This document shows, one piece after another, positions 25,452 through 34,211 of a stretch of DNA of 64,000 nucleotides; position 1 is the first letter of the stretch, and every line of letters starts with the position of its first letter. The position numbers were made by a program, and so were the translations under genes. The notes under the pieces were generated by a model, which was not told the DNA's origin, made no database searches, and worked only from the letters and a program-made list of their open reading frames with translations. Origin of the DNA: JASMHC01 sp964453855 (lineage in GTDB: Bacteria > Pseudomonadota > Alphaproteobacteria > Rhodobacterales > Rhodobacteraceae); the NCBI GenBank assembly GCA_964453855.1, contig CAYVRN010000001.1, forward strand, positions 1 to 64,000. Reading direction: 5' to 3'.

Positions 25452-26357
25452 ATGACCACAAAGACATTGACCCATCTGCAACGGCTTGAGGCCGAGGCAA
25501 TTCACATCATGCGCGAAGTCGTTTCCGAGGCGGAAAACCCCGTGATGCTTTATTCCGTTGGCAAAGACAGCGCCGTGATGCTTCATTTGGCGAAGAAAGC
25601 GTTCTATCCATCGCCGCCGCCGTTCCCCTTATTGCACGTTGATACAACCTGGAAGTTTCAGGCGATGTATCAGTTGCGGGACAAGGCCGCGAATGATGCG
25701 GGCATGGATTTGATCATCCACCACAACCCCGAAGCCGTATCGCGGGGCATAAACCCCTTTGATCACGGGTCTTTGCACACTGATATGTGGAAAACCGAAG
25801 GTTTGAAGCAGGCGTTGGACCAGTACGGGTTTGATGCAGCTTTTGGGGGTGCACGTCGCGACGAGGAAAAATCCCGCGCGAAAGAGCGTGTGTTCAGCTT
25901 CCGCTCGGCCAACCATCGTTGGGACCCCAAAAACCAGCGCCCCGAGCTGTGGCGGCAATATAATGCACGCAAAGCCAAGGGCGAAAGCGTGCGGGTCTTT
26001 CCGCTGTCCAACTGGACCGAATTGGACATCTGGCAGTACATCCACCTTGAGGGCATCGAGATAGTCCCGCTGTATTTCGCCGATGAACGCCCCACGGTCG
26101 AGCGAGACGGGCTGACCATCATGGTCGATGACGACCGTTTTCCGCTGCGCACCGGTGAAACGCCGGTGATGAAATCGGTCCGCTTCCGCACGCTGGGCTG
26201 CTACCCGCTGACCGGTGCGGTGGAAAGCACGGCCAAGACCCTGCCGGAAGTGATTCAGGAAATGCTGCTGACGACCACATCGGAACGGCAGGGCCGCGCG
26301 ATCGACCACGATCAGGCCGCCTCGATGGAGAAGAAGAAGCAGGAAGGCTATTTCTAA
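25452..26357 (+). CDS. cysD: Sulfate adenylyltransferase small subunit
   Basis: ATP sulfurylase subunit that makes APS from sulfate and ATP. The 301 residues show the PP-loop (MLYSVGKDSAVMLHLAKKAF), LLHVDTTWKFQAMYQLRDKA, FGGARRDEEKSRAKERVFSF and VRFRTLGCYPLTGAVESTAK. ATG 25452 (MTTKTLTHLQ) is the family start; an upstream extension crosses the palindrome and is unlikely. It pairs with the GTPase CysN encoded 52 bp downstream. Because the taurine genes supply sulfur as well as carbon, sulfate activation may be regulated in contrast to them, but no CysB-type site was identified. Confidence 0.96.
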   Translation: MTTKTLTHLQRLEAEAIHIMREVVSEAENPVMLYSVGKDSAVMLHLAKKAFYPSPPPFPLLHVDTTWKFQAMYQLRDKAANDAGMDLIIHHNPEAVSRGINPFDHGSLHTDMWKTEGLKQALDQYGFDAAFGGARRDEEKSRAKERVFSFRSANHRWDPKNQRPELWRQYNARKAKGESVRVFPLSNWTELDIWQYIHLEGIEIVPLYFADERPTVERDGLTIMVDDDRFPLRTGETPVMKSVRFRTLGCYPLTGAVESTAKTLPEVIQEMLLTTTSERQGRAIDHDQAASMEKKKQEGYF

Positions 26358-26409
26358 GCCTTGTTATAGACGATTTTCGCCCCTTTTGCGGGGCAGACAG
26401 GACAGACGG

Positions 26410-28155
26410 ATGACTGACCAGATTTATAAAACAGACGCGCTGATTGCCGAAGATATCGACGCCTATCTGGAAACCCACCAGCACAAAACCATGCTGCGTT
26501 TTATCACCTGCGGCTCGGTGGATGATGGCAAATCAACCCTGATCGGGCGGCTACTTTATGACTCGAAAATGATTTTCGAAGATCAACTGGCCGCGCTGGA
26601 ATCCGACAGCAAAAAGATGGGAACGCAGGGGCAAGAGATCGACTTTGCCCTGTTGGTCGATGGCTTGGCCGCTGAGCGTGAGCAGGGCATCACCATCGAC
26701 GTGGCCTATCGTTTCTTCGCAACCGAAAAGCGCAAGTTCATCGTGGCCGATACACCGGGGCATGAACAATACACCCGAAACATGGTCACTGGGGCATCGA
26801 CCGCTGATCTGGCCGTGATCCTGATTGACGCGCGCAAGGGTGTTCTGACCCAAACCAAGCGGCATTCGTATCTTGTGCATCTGCTGGGCATTCGCCACGT
26901 GGTTCTGGCCGTCAACAAAATGGATCTGGTGAATTACGATCAGAAGACTTTTGACAAAATCGTCTCTGATTACCGCGAATTCGCCGATAGCATCGGAATC
27001 GAAAGTTTTGTCGCCATGCCGATTTCAGGCTTCAAGGGCGACAACATCACCGGACCCAGTGGCAAGACACCGTGGTACGCCGGACCATCGCTTTTACCTT
27101 ATTTAGAAACTGTTGAAGTCAACAACACGCTCAACCAGCAAAAGCCGTTCCGCATGCCGGTGCAGTGGGTCAATCGCCCCAATCTGGACTTCCGCGGGTT
27201 TTCGGGAACCATCGCCACCGGATCCATCAAACCTGGTGACGAGATCCGTGTTTTGCCTTCGGGTAAAACCTCGACCGTCGGGCGGATTGTGACGTTTGAT
27301 GGCGACAAGGAAGAAGCCGTCGCAGGCGAAGCCGTTACGCTGACCTTCACCGACGAGATTGACTGTTCACGCGGGCAGGTCATCACCACCGCGAAAGAGC
27401 CGGTCGAGGTGGCAGACCAGTTCGAATCAACGCTGGTCTGGATGGACGAAGACGAATTGCTTCCCGGCCGCGCCTATTGGATGAAAATCGGAACACAGAC
27501 TGTCTCGGCCACCGTCGCGCATCCGAAATANNNNNNNNNNNNNNNNNNNNNNNNNNNNNNNNNNNNNNNNNNNNNNNNNNNNNNNNNNNNNNNNNNNNNN
27601 NNNNNNNNNNNNNNNNNNNNNNNNNNNNNNATGAAAAACCAGAAACCGGCGGTTCTTTGGATGACTGGCCTGTCTGGCTCGGGCAAATCGACCATCGCCA
27701 ATATCGTAGAAAAGAAGTTGGCGCGGATGAATCGCCACACCTTCCTGCTGGATGGCGACAACGTGCGGCACGGGTTGAACAAAGACCTTGGCTTTACCGA
27801 TGCCGATCGTGTGGAAAATATTCGCCGCGTGGGCGAAGTGGCCAAGCTGATGACCGACGCTGGTCTGATCGTGATAACCGCCTTTATCTCGCCCTTCCGC
27901 GAAGAGCGCGACATGGTGCGCGGCATGATGCAGCCGGGCGAGTTTGTCGAGGTTTTCGTCGATACTCCGCTGGAAGAGGCCGAGCGTCGCGACGTGAAAG
28001 GGCTTTATGCCAAGGCACGGTCAGGCGCGTTGAAAAACTTTACCGGCATCGACAGCCCCTATGAGGCACCGCAAAATCCCGAGATCCGCATCGACACTAC
28101 GGCTATGACACCGGACGAGGCCGCTGATCTGATCATTGCAAAGTTGATACCCTAA
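26410..28155 (+). CDS. cysNC: Bifunctional sulfate adenylyltransferase GTPase / APS kinase (internal gap)
   Basis: N-terminal CysN: translation-factor GTPase with G1 CGSVDDGKSTLIGRLLYDSK (about residues 33-52), DTPGHEQYTRNMVTGASTAD and NKMD, then beta-barrel domains. C-terminal CysC: APS kinase beginning at 27631 with P-loop WMTGLSGSGKSTIANIVEKK, LLDGDNVRHGLNKDLGFTDA and FISPFREERDMVRGM. Together they make APS and then PAPS. The 100-N gap at the junction removes the CysN C-terminus; CysN domains are usually about 70 residues longer than what is left. The two parts are in phase across the gap as drawn, consistent with a fusion, but because the length is arbitrary separate cysN and cysC genes are not strictly excluded. 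Confidence 0.9.
   Translation: MTDQIYKTDALIAEDIDAYLETHQHKTMLRFITCGSVDDGKSTLIGRLLYDSKMIFEDQLAALESDSKKMGTQGQEIDFALLVDGLAAEREQGITIDVAYRFFATEKRKFIVADTPGHEQYTRNMVTGASTADLAVILIDARKGVLTQTKRHSYLVHLLGIRHVVLAVNKMDLVNYDQKTFDKIVSDYREFADSIGIESFVAMPISGFKGDNITGPSGKTPWYAGPSLLPYLETVEVNNTLNQQKPFRMPVQWVNRPNLDFRGFSGTIATGSIKPGDEIRVLPSGKTSTVGRIVTFDGDKEEAVAGEAVTLTFTDEIDCSRGQVITTAKEPVEVADQFESTLVWMDEDELLPGRAYWMKIGTQTVSATVAHPKXXXXXXXXXXXXXXXXXXXXXXXXXXXXXXXXXXMKNQKPAVLWMTGLSGSGKSTIANIVEKKLARMNRHTFLLDGDNVRHGLNKDLGFTDADRVENIRRVGEVAKLMTDAGLIVITAFISPFREERDMVRGMMQPGEFVEVFVDTPLEEAERRDVKGLYAKARSGALKNFTGIDSPYEAPQNPEIRIDTTAMTPDEAADLIIAKLIP
27531..27630. other. Assembly gap (100 N) at the CysN/CysC junction
   Basis: Exactly 100 N. 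Expected family length suggests that more than 100 bp is missing. Confidence 0.95.
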
Positions 28156-28165
28156 TAACTGCGGC

Positions 28166-28193
28166 ATAGGGGCGGGCATCGCACCGCCCCTAT
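28166..28193 (+). terminator. Hairpin after cysNC, weak terminator candidate
   Basis: ATAGGGGCGG (28166-28175) pairs perfectly with CCGCCCCTAT (28184-28193). The stem is strong but no T run follows, so it may stabilise RNA or terminate imperfectly. Confidence 0.6.
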
Positions 28194-28271
28194 ACATTCC
28201 CTGAAAAGCAGGGTAGAGCGACCCTTTCCTGCGGAACTGCCGCAGCCCTCTTATCCGGACCTACCCCTTCC

Positions 28272-30347
28272 ATGATCAAAACAATCGCCGACGCGCTGGC
28301 CGAGCGCGGATATGAAACTCTGACTGACGTACAACAGGCCGTGTTGAATCCTGACCTGCAGGACGCGGACCTTTTGGTTTCGGCCCAAACCGGATCGGGA
28401 AAGACCGTCGGCTTTGGTTTGGCGATTGCCAAGACCCTTTTGGAAGACGCCGATCATTTCGGCCCCGCTGCCCAGCCTTTGGCGCTGGTGGTTGCCCCGA
28501 CACGCGAATTGGCGATGCAGGTCAAGCGAGAGCTAGGCTGGCTATACGAAAAAACCGGCGTGCGTATGGCATCCTGCGTGGGTGGTATGGACGCCCGCGA
28601 CGAACGCCGCGCGCTTGAACGTGGCGCGCATATTGTTGTTGGTACACCGGGTCGTTTGTGCGACCACATCAATCGCGGTGCTTTGGCGCTGGACGAATTG
28701 CGTGTTGTCGTTCTGGATGAAGCCGACGAAATGCTGGACATGGGCTTCCGTGAAGACCTTGAGTTCATGCTGACCGAAGCACCGGAAACGCGTCGGACTT
28801 TGATGTTCTCGGCCACAGTGCCGCCGATGATTGCCAAGATTGCGCAAGAGTTCCAGCGTGATGCTGTGCGCGTTTCGACCGTGTCCAAAGGCGACCAGCA
28901 CGCGGACATCACCTATCAGGCGATGACCGTACACAACTCTGAAGTTGAAAACGCCATTATTAACCTGTTGCGCTTCCACGATGCCCAGAACGCGATTGTG
29001 TTTGCCAATACGCGGGCTGCTGTGTCGCGTTTGATGGCTCGGTTTTCGAACCGCGGGTTCAACGTGGTCAGTCTGTCGGGCGAGCTAAGCCAGACAGAAC
29101 GCACCCATGCCCTGCAAGCCATGCGAGATGGGCGTGCGAATGTCTGTGTCGCCACCGATGTGGCCGCTCGGGGGATCGACCTGCCCAACCTTGACCTGGT
29201 GATCCACGCCGATTTGCCCCAAGGCTCTGAAGCGCTGCTGCACCGGTCTGGTCGAACCGGACGGGCAGGGCGCAAAGGCATCTCGGTTCTGATCGCCACG
29301 CCGAAATCCTACAAGAAATGTGAACGCCTGTTGAAATGGGCCAAACTTAAAGCCGAGTGGGTGCGCCCGCCCAGTGCCGAGCAGATTCTGGAAAAAGACC
29401 AAGAGCGTCTTTTGGCCGACCCCGTTTGGCAGGAAGAGCTGACAGACAGCGAAACCGCCTTTGCAGAGACGCTTTTGGCACAACACAGCGCCGAAAAAAT
29501 CGCGGCGGCGTATCTACGCTTGTACCGCTCGCGCCAGTCTGCGCCTGAAGAGTTGTCGAACCCCGACGAAAAGCCTGCCCGCAAAAACCATGAAGAGTTC
29601 GGCCCAAGCACCTGGTTCTCGATTTCGGTGGGTCGAAAAAACAAGGCCGAGCCGCGTTGGCTGCTGCCGATGATCCTGCGCAACAGCGACTTGGACAAAC
29701 ACGCAATCGGCGCGATCCGCGTACAGTATGCCGAGACCTATATCGAGGTGGCGAATGCATCCTTGGGTGGACTGCAAGCTGTGCTAGCGAACGGTGGCGA
29801 ATTGGAAGAGGGCGTTCGCCTGAAACAGTTGGACGGTGCGCCAGACCTGAACCAGCCGGGGCCGGACTTCAACCGCAATGAAAAACCCCGCGAACGGCGC
29901 GACGATACCCGCCCCAAAGGGCCGCGCCCTGATCGGGAAGAGCGTTCTTCGGACAAGCCGCGTCGGGAAAAGCCAAAAGGCGAGAAGCCCCGCGGTGACA
30001 AACCTCGTGGCGACAAACCCGCAGGTAGCAAGCGCGTTTGGGACGACAAGAAGCCGCGCAAGGATGATCGCATGCCCGCCCACGCTAAGGATCCAGCAAA
30101 GGAACATCGAGGCCGCGTAAAGCCCGATCCAGTGGCTCGCCAAGAGGACGAGAAGCCGAAGACTCTGCGCAAGAAGGGCGGGGCTGATCCGTCAAAGTCG
30201 TTCCGCAAGAAAGACGACAGCAAAGGCAAACCGCGTCACAAAACCGGCGGCAAGCCCGCAGCTGACGGCAAACGCGCCCCTGCGAAGTTCCAAAAACCTG
30301 GCAAGAAATCGTTCGGTGGCGACTCCAAGCCGCGCCGTAAGGGTTAA
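28272..30347 (+). CDS. DEAD-box ATP-dependent RNA helicase with long basic tail
   Basis: A 691-residue helicase. Motifs in order: Q-motif region (GYETLTDVQQAVL), I (AQTGSGKTVGFG, about residue 38), Ia (PTRELAMQV), Ib (TPGRLC), II (VVLDEADEMLDMGF, about residue 150), III (SAT), IV-V (IVFANTRAAVSRL, ATDVAARGIDLPNLD) and VI (HRSGRTGRAGRKG). A DbpA-type RNA-binding module follows (about residues 430-510), including AIGAIRVQYAETYIEVA. The last 170 residues are low-complexity Arg/Lys/Asp/Pro with repeated GEKPRGDK-like units. Its likely role is ribosome assembly or cold adaptation. Convergent pta begins one base after the stop. Confidence 0.92.
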   Translation: MIKTIADALAERGYETLTDVQQAVLNPDLQDADLLVSAQTGSGKTVGFGLAIAKTLLEDADHFGPAAQPLALVVAPTRELAMQVKRELGWLYEKTGVRMASCVGGMDARDERRALERGAHIVVGTPGRLCDHINRGALALDELRVVVLDEADEMLDMGFREDLEFMLTEAPETRRTLMFSATVPPMIAKIAQEFQRDAVRVSTVSKGDQHADITYQAMTVHNSEVENAIINLLRFHDAQNAIVFANTRAAVSRLMARFSNRGFNVVSLSGELSQTERTHALQAMRDGRANVCVATDVAARGIDLPNLDLVIHADLPQGSEALLHRSGRTGRAGRKGISVLIATPKSYKKCERLLKWAKLKAEWVRPPSAEQILEKDQERLLADPVWQEELTDSETAFAETLLAQHSAEKIAAAYLRLYRSRQSAPEELSNPDEKPARKNHEEFGPSTWFSISVGRKNKAEPRWLLPMILRNSDLDKHAIGAIRVQYAETYIEVANASLGGLQAVLANGGELEEGVRLKQLDGAPDLNQPGPDFNRNEKPRERRDDTRPKGPRPDREERSSDKPRREKPKGEKPRGDKPRGDKPAGSKRVWDDKKPRKDDRMPAHAKDPAKEHRGRVKPDPVARQEDEKPKTLRKKGGADPSKSFRKKDDSKGKPRHKTGGKPAADGKRAPAKFQKPGKKSFGGDSKPRRKG

Positions 30348-30348
30348 A

Positions 30349-31200
30349 CTACCCCATCGCCACAGTCACGACGGTCGCTGACACGATGTCAGCGACACTT
30401 GCACCGCGGCTTAGGTCACACACTGGTTTGCGGAAGCCCTGCAAAAACGGGCCAAGCGCCTGCGCTCCACCCAGTTCTTGCACCAGCTTATAGGCGATAT
30501 TCCCTGCGTCCAGTGTGGGGAATATCAACACATTCGCCGCGCCGCCGTCGTATCCTTTTTTCGACCCTATCACTGGGTTAAGGGCTGCATCCGCCTGCAC
30601 GGGGCCGGCGAAACCGCTGATCTCGCAGGCGTCGCGGACCAGATCAACCGACGCCCCAGTGCCCGAGGTTCCGGTCGAGAAGGACAGCATCGCTACGCGC
30701 GCCTTGCCAAGAAGCGCTTCCGCTGATCCCGCCGAGGCGCGGGCGATGTCGGACAGTTGCGCAGCATCCGGCGCTACGTTCACAGCGCAATCGGCAAATA
30801 CCAATTCGCGCCCGTCCGGCATCAGCATCAGAAAAAACGATGACGGTGTTTTGACACCTTCTTGCAATCCGATAGCGATCGAAGCCGCCTCGATCACCTT
30901 TTTGGTCGGGCTGTCAGCGCCTGCTACCATGGCGTCGGCCTCGCCTGCGGCGACCATTGCGGCAGCCATATAAAGCGGGCGGTTTAACATTCGACGGGCA
31001 ATAGGTTCTTTCAGGCCCCGCGCCTGAACCAAGGCTTCGACGTGGTGATCGGCAGGTTCAGACAAACCAATGGTTTCACACAAACCTTGTGCTTCAAGTT
31101 CATCGCATGCTTGTGTCACGCGGGGATCAGACATCTCGGGGAAAACCACGCGGGCCTGTCTGGATTTTGCGGCCTCGGTCAGGCGGTCCATCAATGCCAT
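30349..31200 (-). CDS. pta: Phosphate acetyltransferase (short form)
   Basis: Interconverts acetyl phosphate and acetyl-CoA. The 283 residues are shorter than the common 320-330 form, mainly at the N-terminal side. The catalytic region is well kept: MVAGADSPTKKVIEAASIAI, FADCAVNVAPDAAQLSDIA, MLSFSTGTSGTGASVDLVRD, VQADAALNPVIGSKKG and NVLIFPTLDAGNIAYKLVQE. In taurine degraders Pta takes the acetyl phosphate made by Xsc. Here it starts three bases after znuB and should be transcribed with zur-znuCB, an unexpected partner. Confidence 0.9.
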   Translation of the reverse strand: MALMDRLTEAAKSRQARVVFPEMSDPRVTQACDELEAQGLCETIGLSEPADHHVEALVQARGLKEPIARRMLNRPLYMAAAMVAAGEADAMVAGADSPTKKVIEAASIAIGLQEGVKTPSSFFLMLMPDGRELVFADCAVNVAPDAAQLSDIARASAGSAEALLGKARVAMLSFSTGTSGTGASVDLVRDACEISGFAGPVQADAALNPVIGSKKGYDGGAANVLIFPTLDAGNIAYKLVQELGGAQALGPFLQGFRKPVCDLSRGASVADIVSATVVTVAMG

Positions 31201-31203
31201 GAC

Positions 31204-31989
31204 TTATCCCTTTCTTCGGAAGAGTTGCGTAAACAGAAATATCGCCGCTGCCATAACAACCACGCTTGGCCCGGCAGGAGTGTCGGCGCTGAACGATAAC
31301 CAAAGCCCGCCCAGTCCCGCCAGCATTGACAATCCAACAGCCAAAAGCGCCATTCCCGCAGGGGTGTGCGCAAAGTTCCGCGCAGCCGAAGGAGGGATCA
31401 GAAGCATTGCCGAAATCAACAGTGCGCCAACGATTTTGATTGAAAGCGCCACAACGATGGCCAGTGCGATTGTCAGAACCATTTGCTCGCGCTCGGGGTT
31501 GATGCCCGAGGCACGGGCGATCTCGGTGTTCAGGGTCGTGGTCAGCAAATTCTGCCAGCGCCACAAAATCAGAGCGGGCACCGCCAAAGCCCCCAACCAG
31601 ATCACCCAAAGATCGTTTTGAGTGACGGCAAGGATATCTCCGAACAGATAGGCCTCGACGTCAATGCGCACTCCGTGGATCAGGCTGATTGCCACCAACC
31701 CCAGCGCCAGCGCCGAGTGGGATAATGCCCCCAACGCGCCGTCCATGGCATGGCCCCGGTTGGATAGGGCGGTGACCGACAGGGCCATGCCCAAGGCAAC
31801 CACCAGAACTCCGATTCCTACGGAAATATCAAAGCCAAAGGCAATCGCCACGCCCAGAATCGCAGCGTGGGCGGTGGCATCGCCGAAATAGGCCATGCGC
31901 CGCCAGATCACGAAGCAGCCCAAAGGCGCGGTCGCTAGTGCAAGCGCGATAACAGCCAGACCGGCGCGGAGCAGGAAGTCGTCAATCAT
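31204..31989 (-). CDS. znuB: Zinc ABC transporter permease
   Basis: ABC-3 family permease, about 261 residues with eight or nine hydrophobic segments. It contains RRMAYFGDATAHAAILGVAI, which matches the conserved family signature near the third helix, and GALLISAMLLIPPSAARNFA. ATG 31989 (MIDDFLLRAG) overlaps the znuC stop by eight bases, supporting that start over longer in-frame versions that run into znuC. It forms the zinc import channel with ZnuC and ZnuA. Confidence 0.93.
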   Translation of the reverse strand: MIDDFLLRAGLAVIALALATAPLGCFVIWRRMAYFGDATAHAAILGVAIAFGFDISVGIGVLVVALGMALSVTALSNRGHAMDGALGALSHSALALGLVAISLIHGVRIDVEAYLFGDILAVTQNDLWVIWLGALAVPALILWRWQNLLTTTLNTEIARASGINPEREQMVLTIALAIVVALSIKIVGALLISAMLLIPPSAARNFAHTPAGMALLAVGLSMLAGLGGLWLSFSADTPAGPSVVVMAAAIFLFTQLFRRKG

Positions 31990-32728
31990 TGGAATGCGCC
32001 CCGTGATCATGATCGCATCCGTCGTGGCTGTGATCGTGTTCGTGCTGGTACAGGGCCAGCGTACCTTGTGTACCATGCCCGAAAAGCGCGCGGTACTCGG
32101 GGGCGTCCCTAACAACCGTCGGCGTGCCTTCGCAACAGATGTGACCGTTCAGGCAAAGCACGCGGTCGGAAGCGCTCATCACCACATGCAAGTCGTGGCT
32201 GACCAGCAAAACCGCGCAGCCATGGTTGTTGCGGACTTTTTCAATCAGCGCATAAAAATCGGCCGCTCCGGGTTGGTCCAGACCCTGAGTTGGTTCATCA
32301 AGGATCAGAATGTCAGGTTCGTTCAGGATGGCGCGTGCCAGAAGGACGCGTTGCATCTGTCCGCCGGAAAGTTGCGAAATCTGTCTCTGTTCAAGGCCAT
32401 TTGCCCCTGTTTCCTCTAATGCGGCCTTGGCCTGCGCGTCAGACACGCGCTTGGGCAGCGACAGGAACCCGCGAACGGTCAGGGGTAAACCGCTGTCCTG
32501 CGCCAGCTTTTGCGGCACATAGCCGATGGTCAGCCCTGCCTTCTTTTCGATGCGCCCCTTGGAAGGCTCGAAAACCCCCAAAATCGTCCGTAATAGGGTC
32601 GATTTTCCCGACCCGTTCGGCCCGACCACGGTGACGATTTCACCGGCCTCGATGGCAAAGCTGACATGCTCTAACGCAGGGAAATCGCCGTGGTGGACGC
32701 TGATGTCGTGGGCGCGGATCAGGCTCAT
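31982..32728 (-). CDS. znuC: Zinc ABC transporter ATP-binding protein
   Basis: A 248-residue ATPase with Walker A VGPNGSGKSTLLRTILG, Q-loop IGYVPQKLAQ, signature QLSGGQMQRVLLARAI, Walker B ILILDEPTQGLDQPG and switch His LLVSHDLHVVM. The His-rich C-terminus (YQHEHDHSHDGCDHDHGAHS) is a likely zinc buffer or sensor and is common in ZnuC. ATG 32728 overlaps the zur stop (ATGA), so translation of the two is coupled. Confidence 0.95.
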   Translation of the reverse strand: MSLIRAHDISVHHGDFPALEHVSFAIEAGEIVTVVGPNGSGKSTLLRTILGVFEPSKGRIEKKAGLTIGYVPQKLAQDSGLPLTVRGFLSLPKRVSDAQAKAALEETGANGLEQRQISQLSGGQMQRVLLARAILNEPDILILDEPTQGLDQPGAADFYALIEKVRNNHGCAVLLVSHDLHVVMSASDRVLCLNGHICCEGTPTVVRDAPEYRALFGHGTQGTLALYQHEHDHSHDGCDHDHGAHSND

Positions 32729-33204
32729 GCAGTATTCTCCTGACAGGCGGGGCACAGGCCCAACACTTCGACATTCACCCGTTCGATTTCGAAGCCTGCC
32801 TTGTCAGCGGCAATGCTTAACGCATCCTGCACGTCGAGGGCATCCGCTTCGGCAACTTGTTCACAGTCCTTGCAGATTAAAAACACAGGCCGGTGTTTTT
32901 TGGTGGGCTGGGTACAGGCAGCAAAGGCGTTCAGGCGCTGCACTCGATGCGCCAGTCCGTTTTCGACCAGAAAATCCAGTGCGCGATAGGCTACTGGTGG
33001 CTGGTTGCCAAAGCCTTTTTCCTGCAGCTGCTCAAGCACCTCATAGGCGCCCATAGCACGGTGATCGGATAGCAGGATTTCCAGCGCTGCCCGCCTGACA
33101 GGGGTCAGCCGCAGACCTTTTTCTTCGGCCAGCTTGTCAGCATGCCCTAACACGCCGCTGGTGCAGTTGGCGTGATCGTGATCGGCGAATGGAAGCTCGT
33201 GCAT
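32725..33204 (-). CDS. zur: Zinc uptake regulator Zur (Fur family)
   Basis: A 159-residue Fur-family repressor. It has a winged helix with LRLTPVRRAALEILLSDHRA, the conserved GAYEVLEQLQ, PVAYRALDFLVENGLAHRVQ, and two Cys pairs (CKDC and CPAC) that form the structural zinc site. The Zur identity rests on linkage to znuCB and znuA. Its start lies 13 bp from a 28-bp near-perfect palindrome shared with divergent znuA, so it probably represses itself and the uptake genes when zinc is sufficient. Confidence 0.94.
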   Translation of the reverse strand: MHELPFADHDHANCTSGVLGHADKLAEEKGLRLTPVRRAALEILLSDHRAMGAYEVLEQLQEKGFGNQPPVAYRALDFLVENGLAHRVQRLNAFAACTQPTKKHRPVFLICKDCEQVAEADALDVQDALSIAADKAGFEIERVNVEVLGLCPACQENTA

Positions 33205-33216
33205 GATTTTCGACTT

Positions 33217-33244
33217 GTTATGTTATTACATGTAATACTATAAC
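33217..33244. promoter_or_regulatory. Zur-box palindrome between zur and znuA
   Basis: The 28 bp from GTTATGTTATTACATG to AATACTATAAC form an inverted repeat centred on ACATGT, with only two mismatched positions per arm. The GTTAT...ATAAC ends fit alphaproteobacterial Zur sites. It lies centrally in the 69-bp divergent spacer. Confidence 0.8.
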
Positions 33245-33273
33245 GCAGCCGATCTGATTCAGAAAGGCTGATT

Positions 33274-34137
33274 ATGCGTTTGCTACCTCTATTGCTGGCT
33301 GCCCTTCCGGCGGTATCCCAAGCAGAGCCATTAAGAATTATCACTGATATTCCGCCGGTTCAGTCTTTGGTTTTGCAGGTGGTAGGTGATCGAGGGTCGG
33401 TTGACGTGCTGCTTGATCAGAACGCCGATCCACATCACTTTCAACTGCGTCCCAGTCAGGCACGCTTGCTAGCAAGCGCTGACGCGCTGATTTGGATCAG
33501 CGAAGAGATGACACCCTGGCTGGATCGAGTGATTCAGGCAAACGGCGACACGCTGGTACACCTGCCTTTGCTGCACGAAGATATTCACACCGATACCGAT
33601 CAGGAAGAGATCGACCATCACCATGAAGACCCGCACTTTTGGTTGGATCCGGAAGAAGCCGTCGAGATGCTGGACAAGATCGAAACCAAGCTGATTGAGC
33701 TCGATCCCGAAGGCGCCGCTATCTATGCCGAAAACGCTGATCGTGCTGTGGACCGTCTGCTGGAAATTGAAGGTGACATCGCTGACATGCTGTCAGGTGT
33801 TCAAGATATCCCTTTTGTCGTGACGCATGATGGATACCGGTATTTTGTTCGGCATTTTGGCTTAACACAGGTGGGCACCCTAAGTGACATCCACGACTCT
33901 GCCGCCAGCGTAAAAACAGTGTCTAACTTGGCACAATTGGCCGAAATCGGTGGGATCAAGTGTGTATTCGGAGAGGTTGGCGAAAGCAGTAAGCTAGCCA
34001 ATGTGCTTGTCGAGGCCGGGGCTGTGCAGGGCGATGATCTGGACCCTGCTGGTATCGCCATTACTCGCGGCCCAGCGCTTTATGAAACGCTGATGCTCAA
34101 TCTGGCGGTATCTTTTGAAAATTGTCTGAGTGATTGA
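33274..34137 (+). CDS. znuA: Zinc ABC transporter, periplasmic zinc-binding protein
   Basis: Cluster A-I metal-binding protein, 287 residues. The signal peptide is MRLLPLLLAALPAVSQA. Likely zinc ligands are the His in DPHHFQLRPSQ, the His of PHFWLDPEEA, the His of THDGYRYF and a late Asp/Glu. A His/Asp-rich loop sits between (about residues 103-122, with DHHHEDPH), typical of ZnuA and used to collect zinc. It is transcribed away from zur across the Zur palindrome. Confidence 0.95.
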   Translation: MRLLPLLLAALPAVSQAEPLRIITDIPPVQSLVLQVVGDRGSVDVLLDQNADPHHFQLRPSQARLLASADALIWISEEMTPWLDRVIQANGDTLVHLPLLHEDIHTDTDQEEIDHHHEDPHFWLDPEEAVEMLDKIETKLIELDPEGAAIYAENADRAVDRLLEIEGDIADMLSGVQDIPFVVTHDGYRYFVRHFGLTQVGTLSDIHDSAASVKTVSNLAQLAEIGGIKCVFGEVGESSKLANVLVEAGAVQGDDLDPAGIAITRGPALYETLMLNLAVSFENCLSD

Positions 34138-34211
34138 AACTCTTTAAAATATTTCTTGAAAGATTGACGCGATTGTTTGCTTTATCTTGCCAGTAACCTT
34201 GAGGGGCAAGA

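Noticed and set aside
25629..26309. Minus-strand ORF (226 codons) opposite cysD
   Set aside because: cysD has all PP-loop ATPase motifs; the antisense reading shows no family features.
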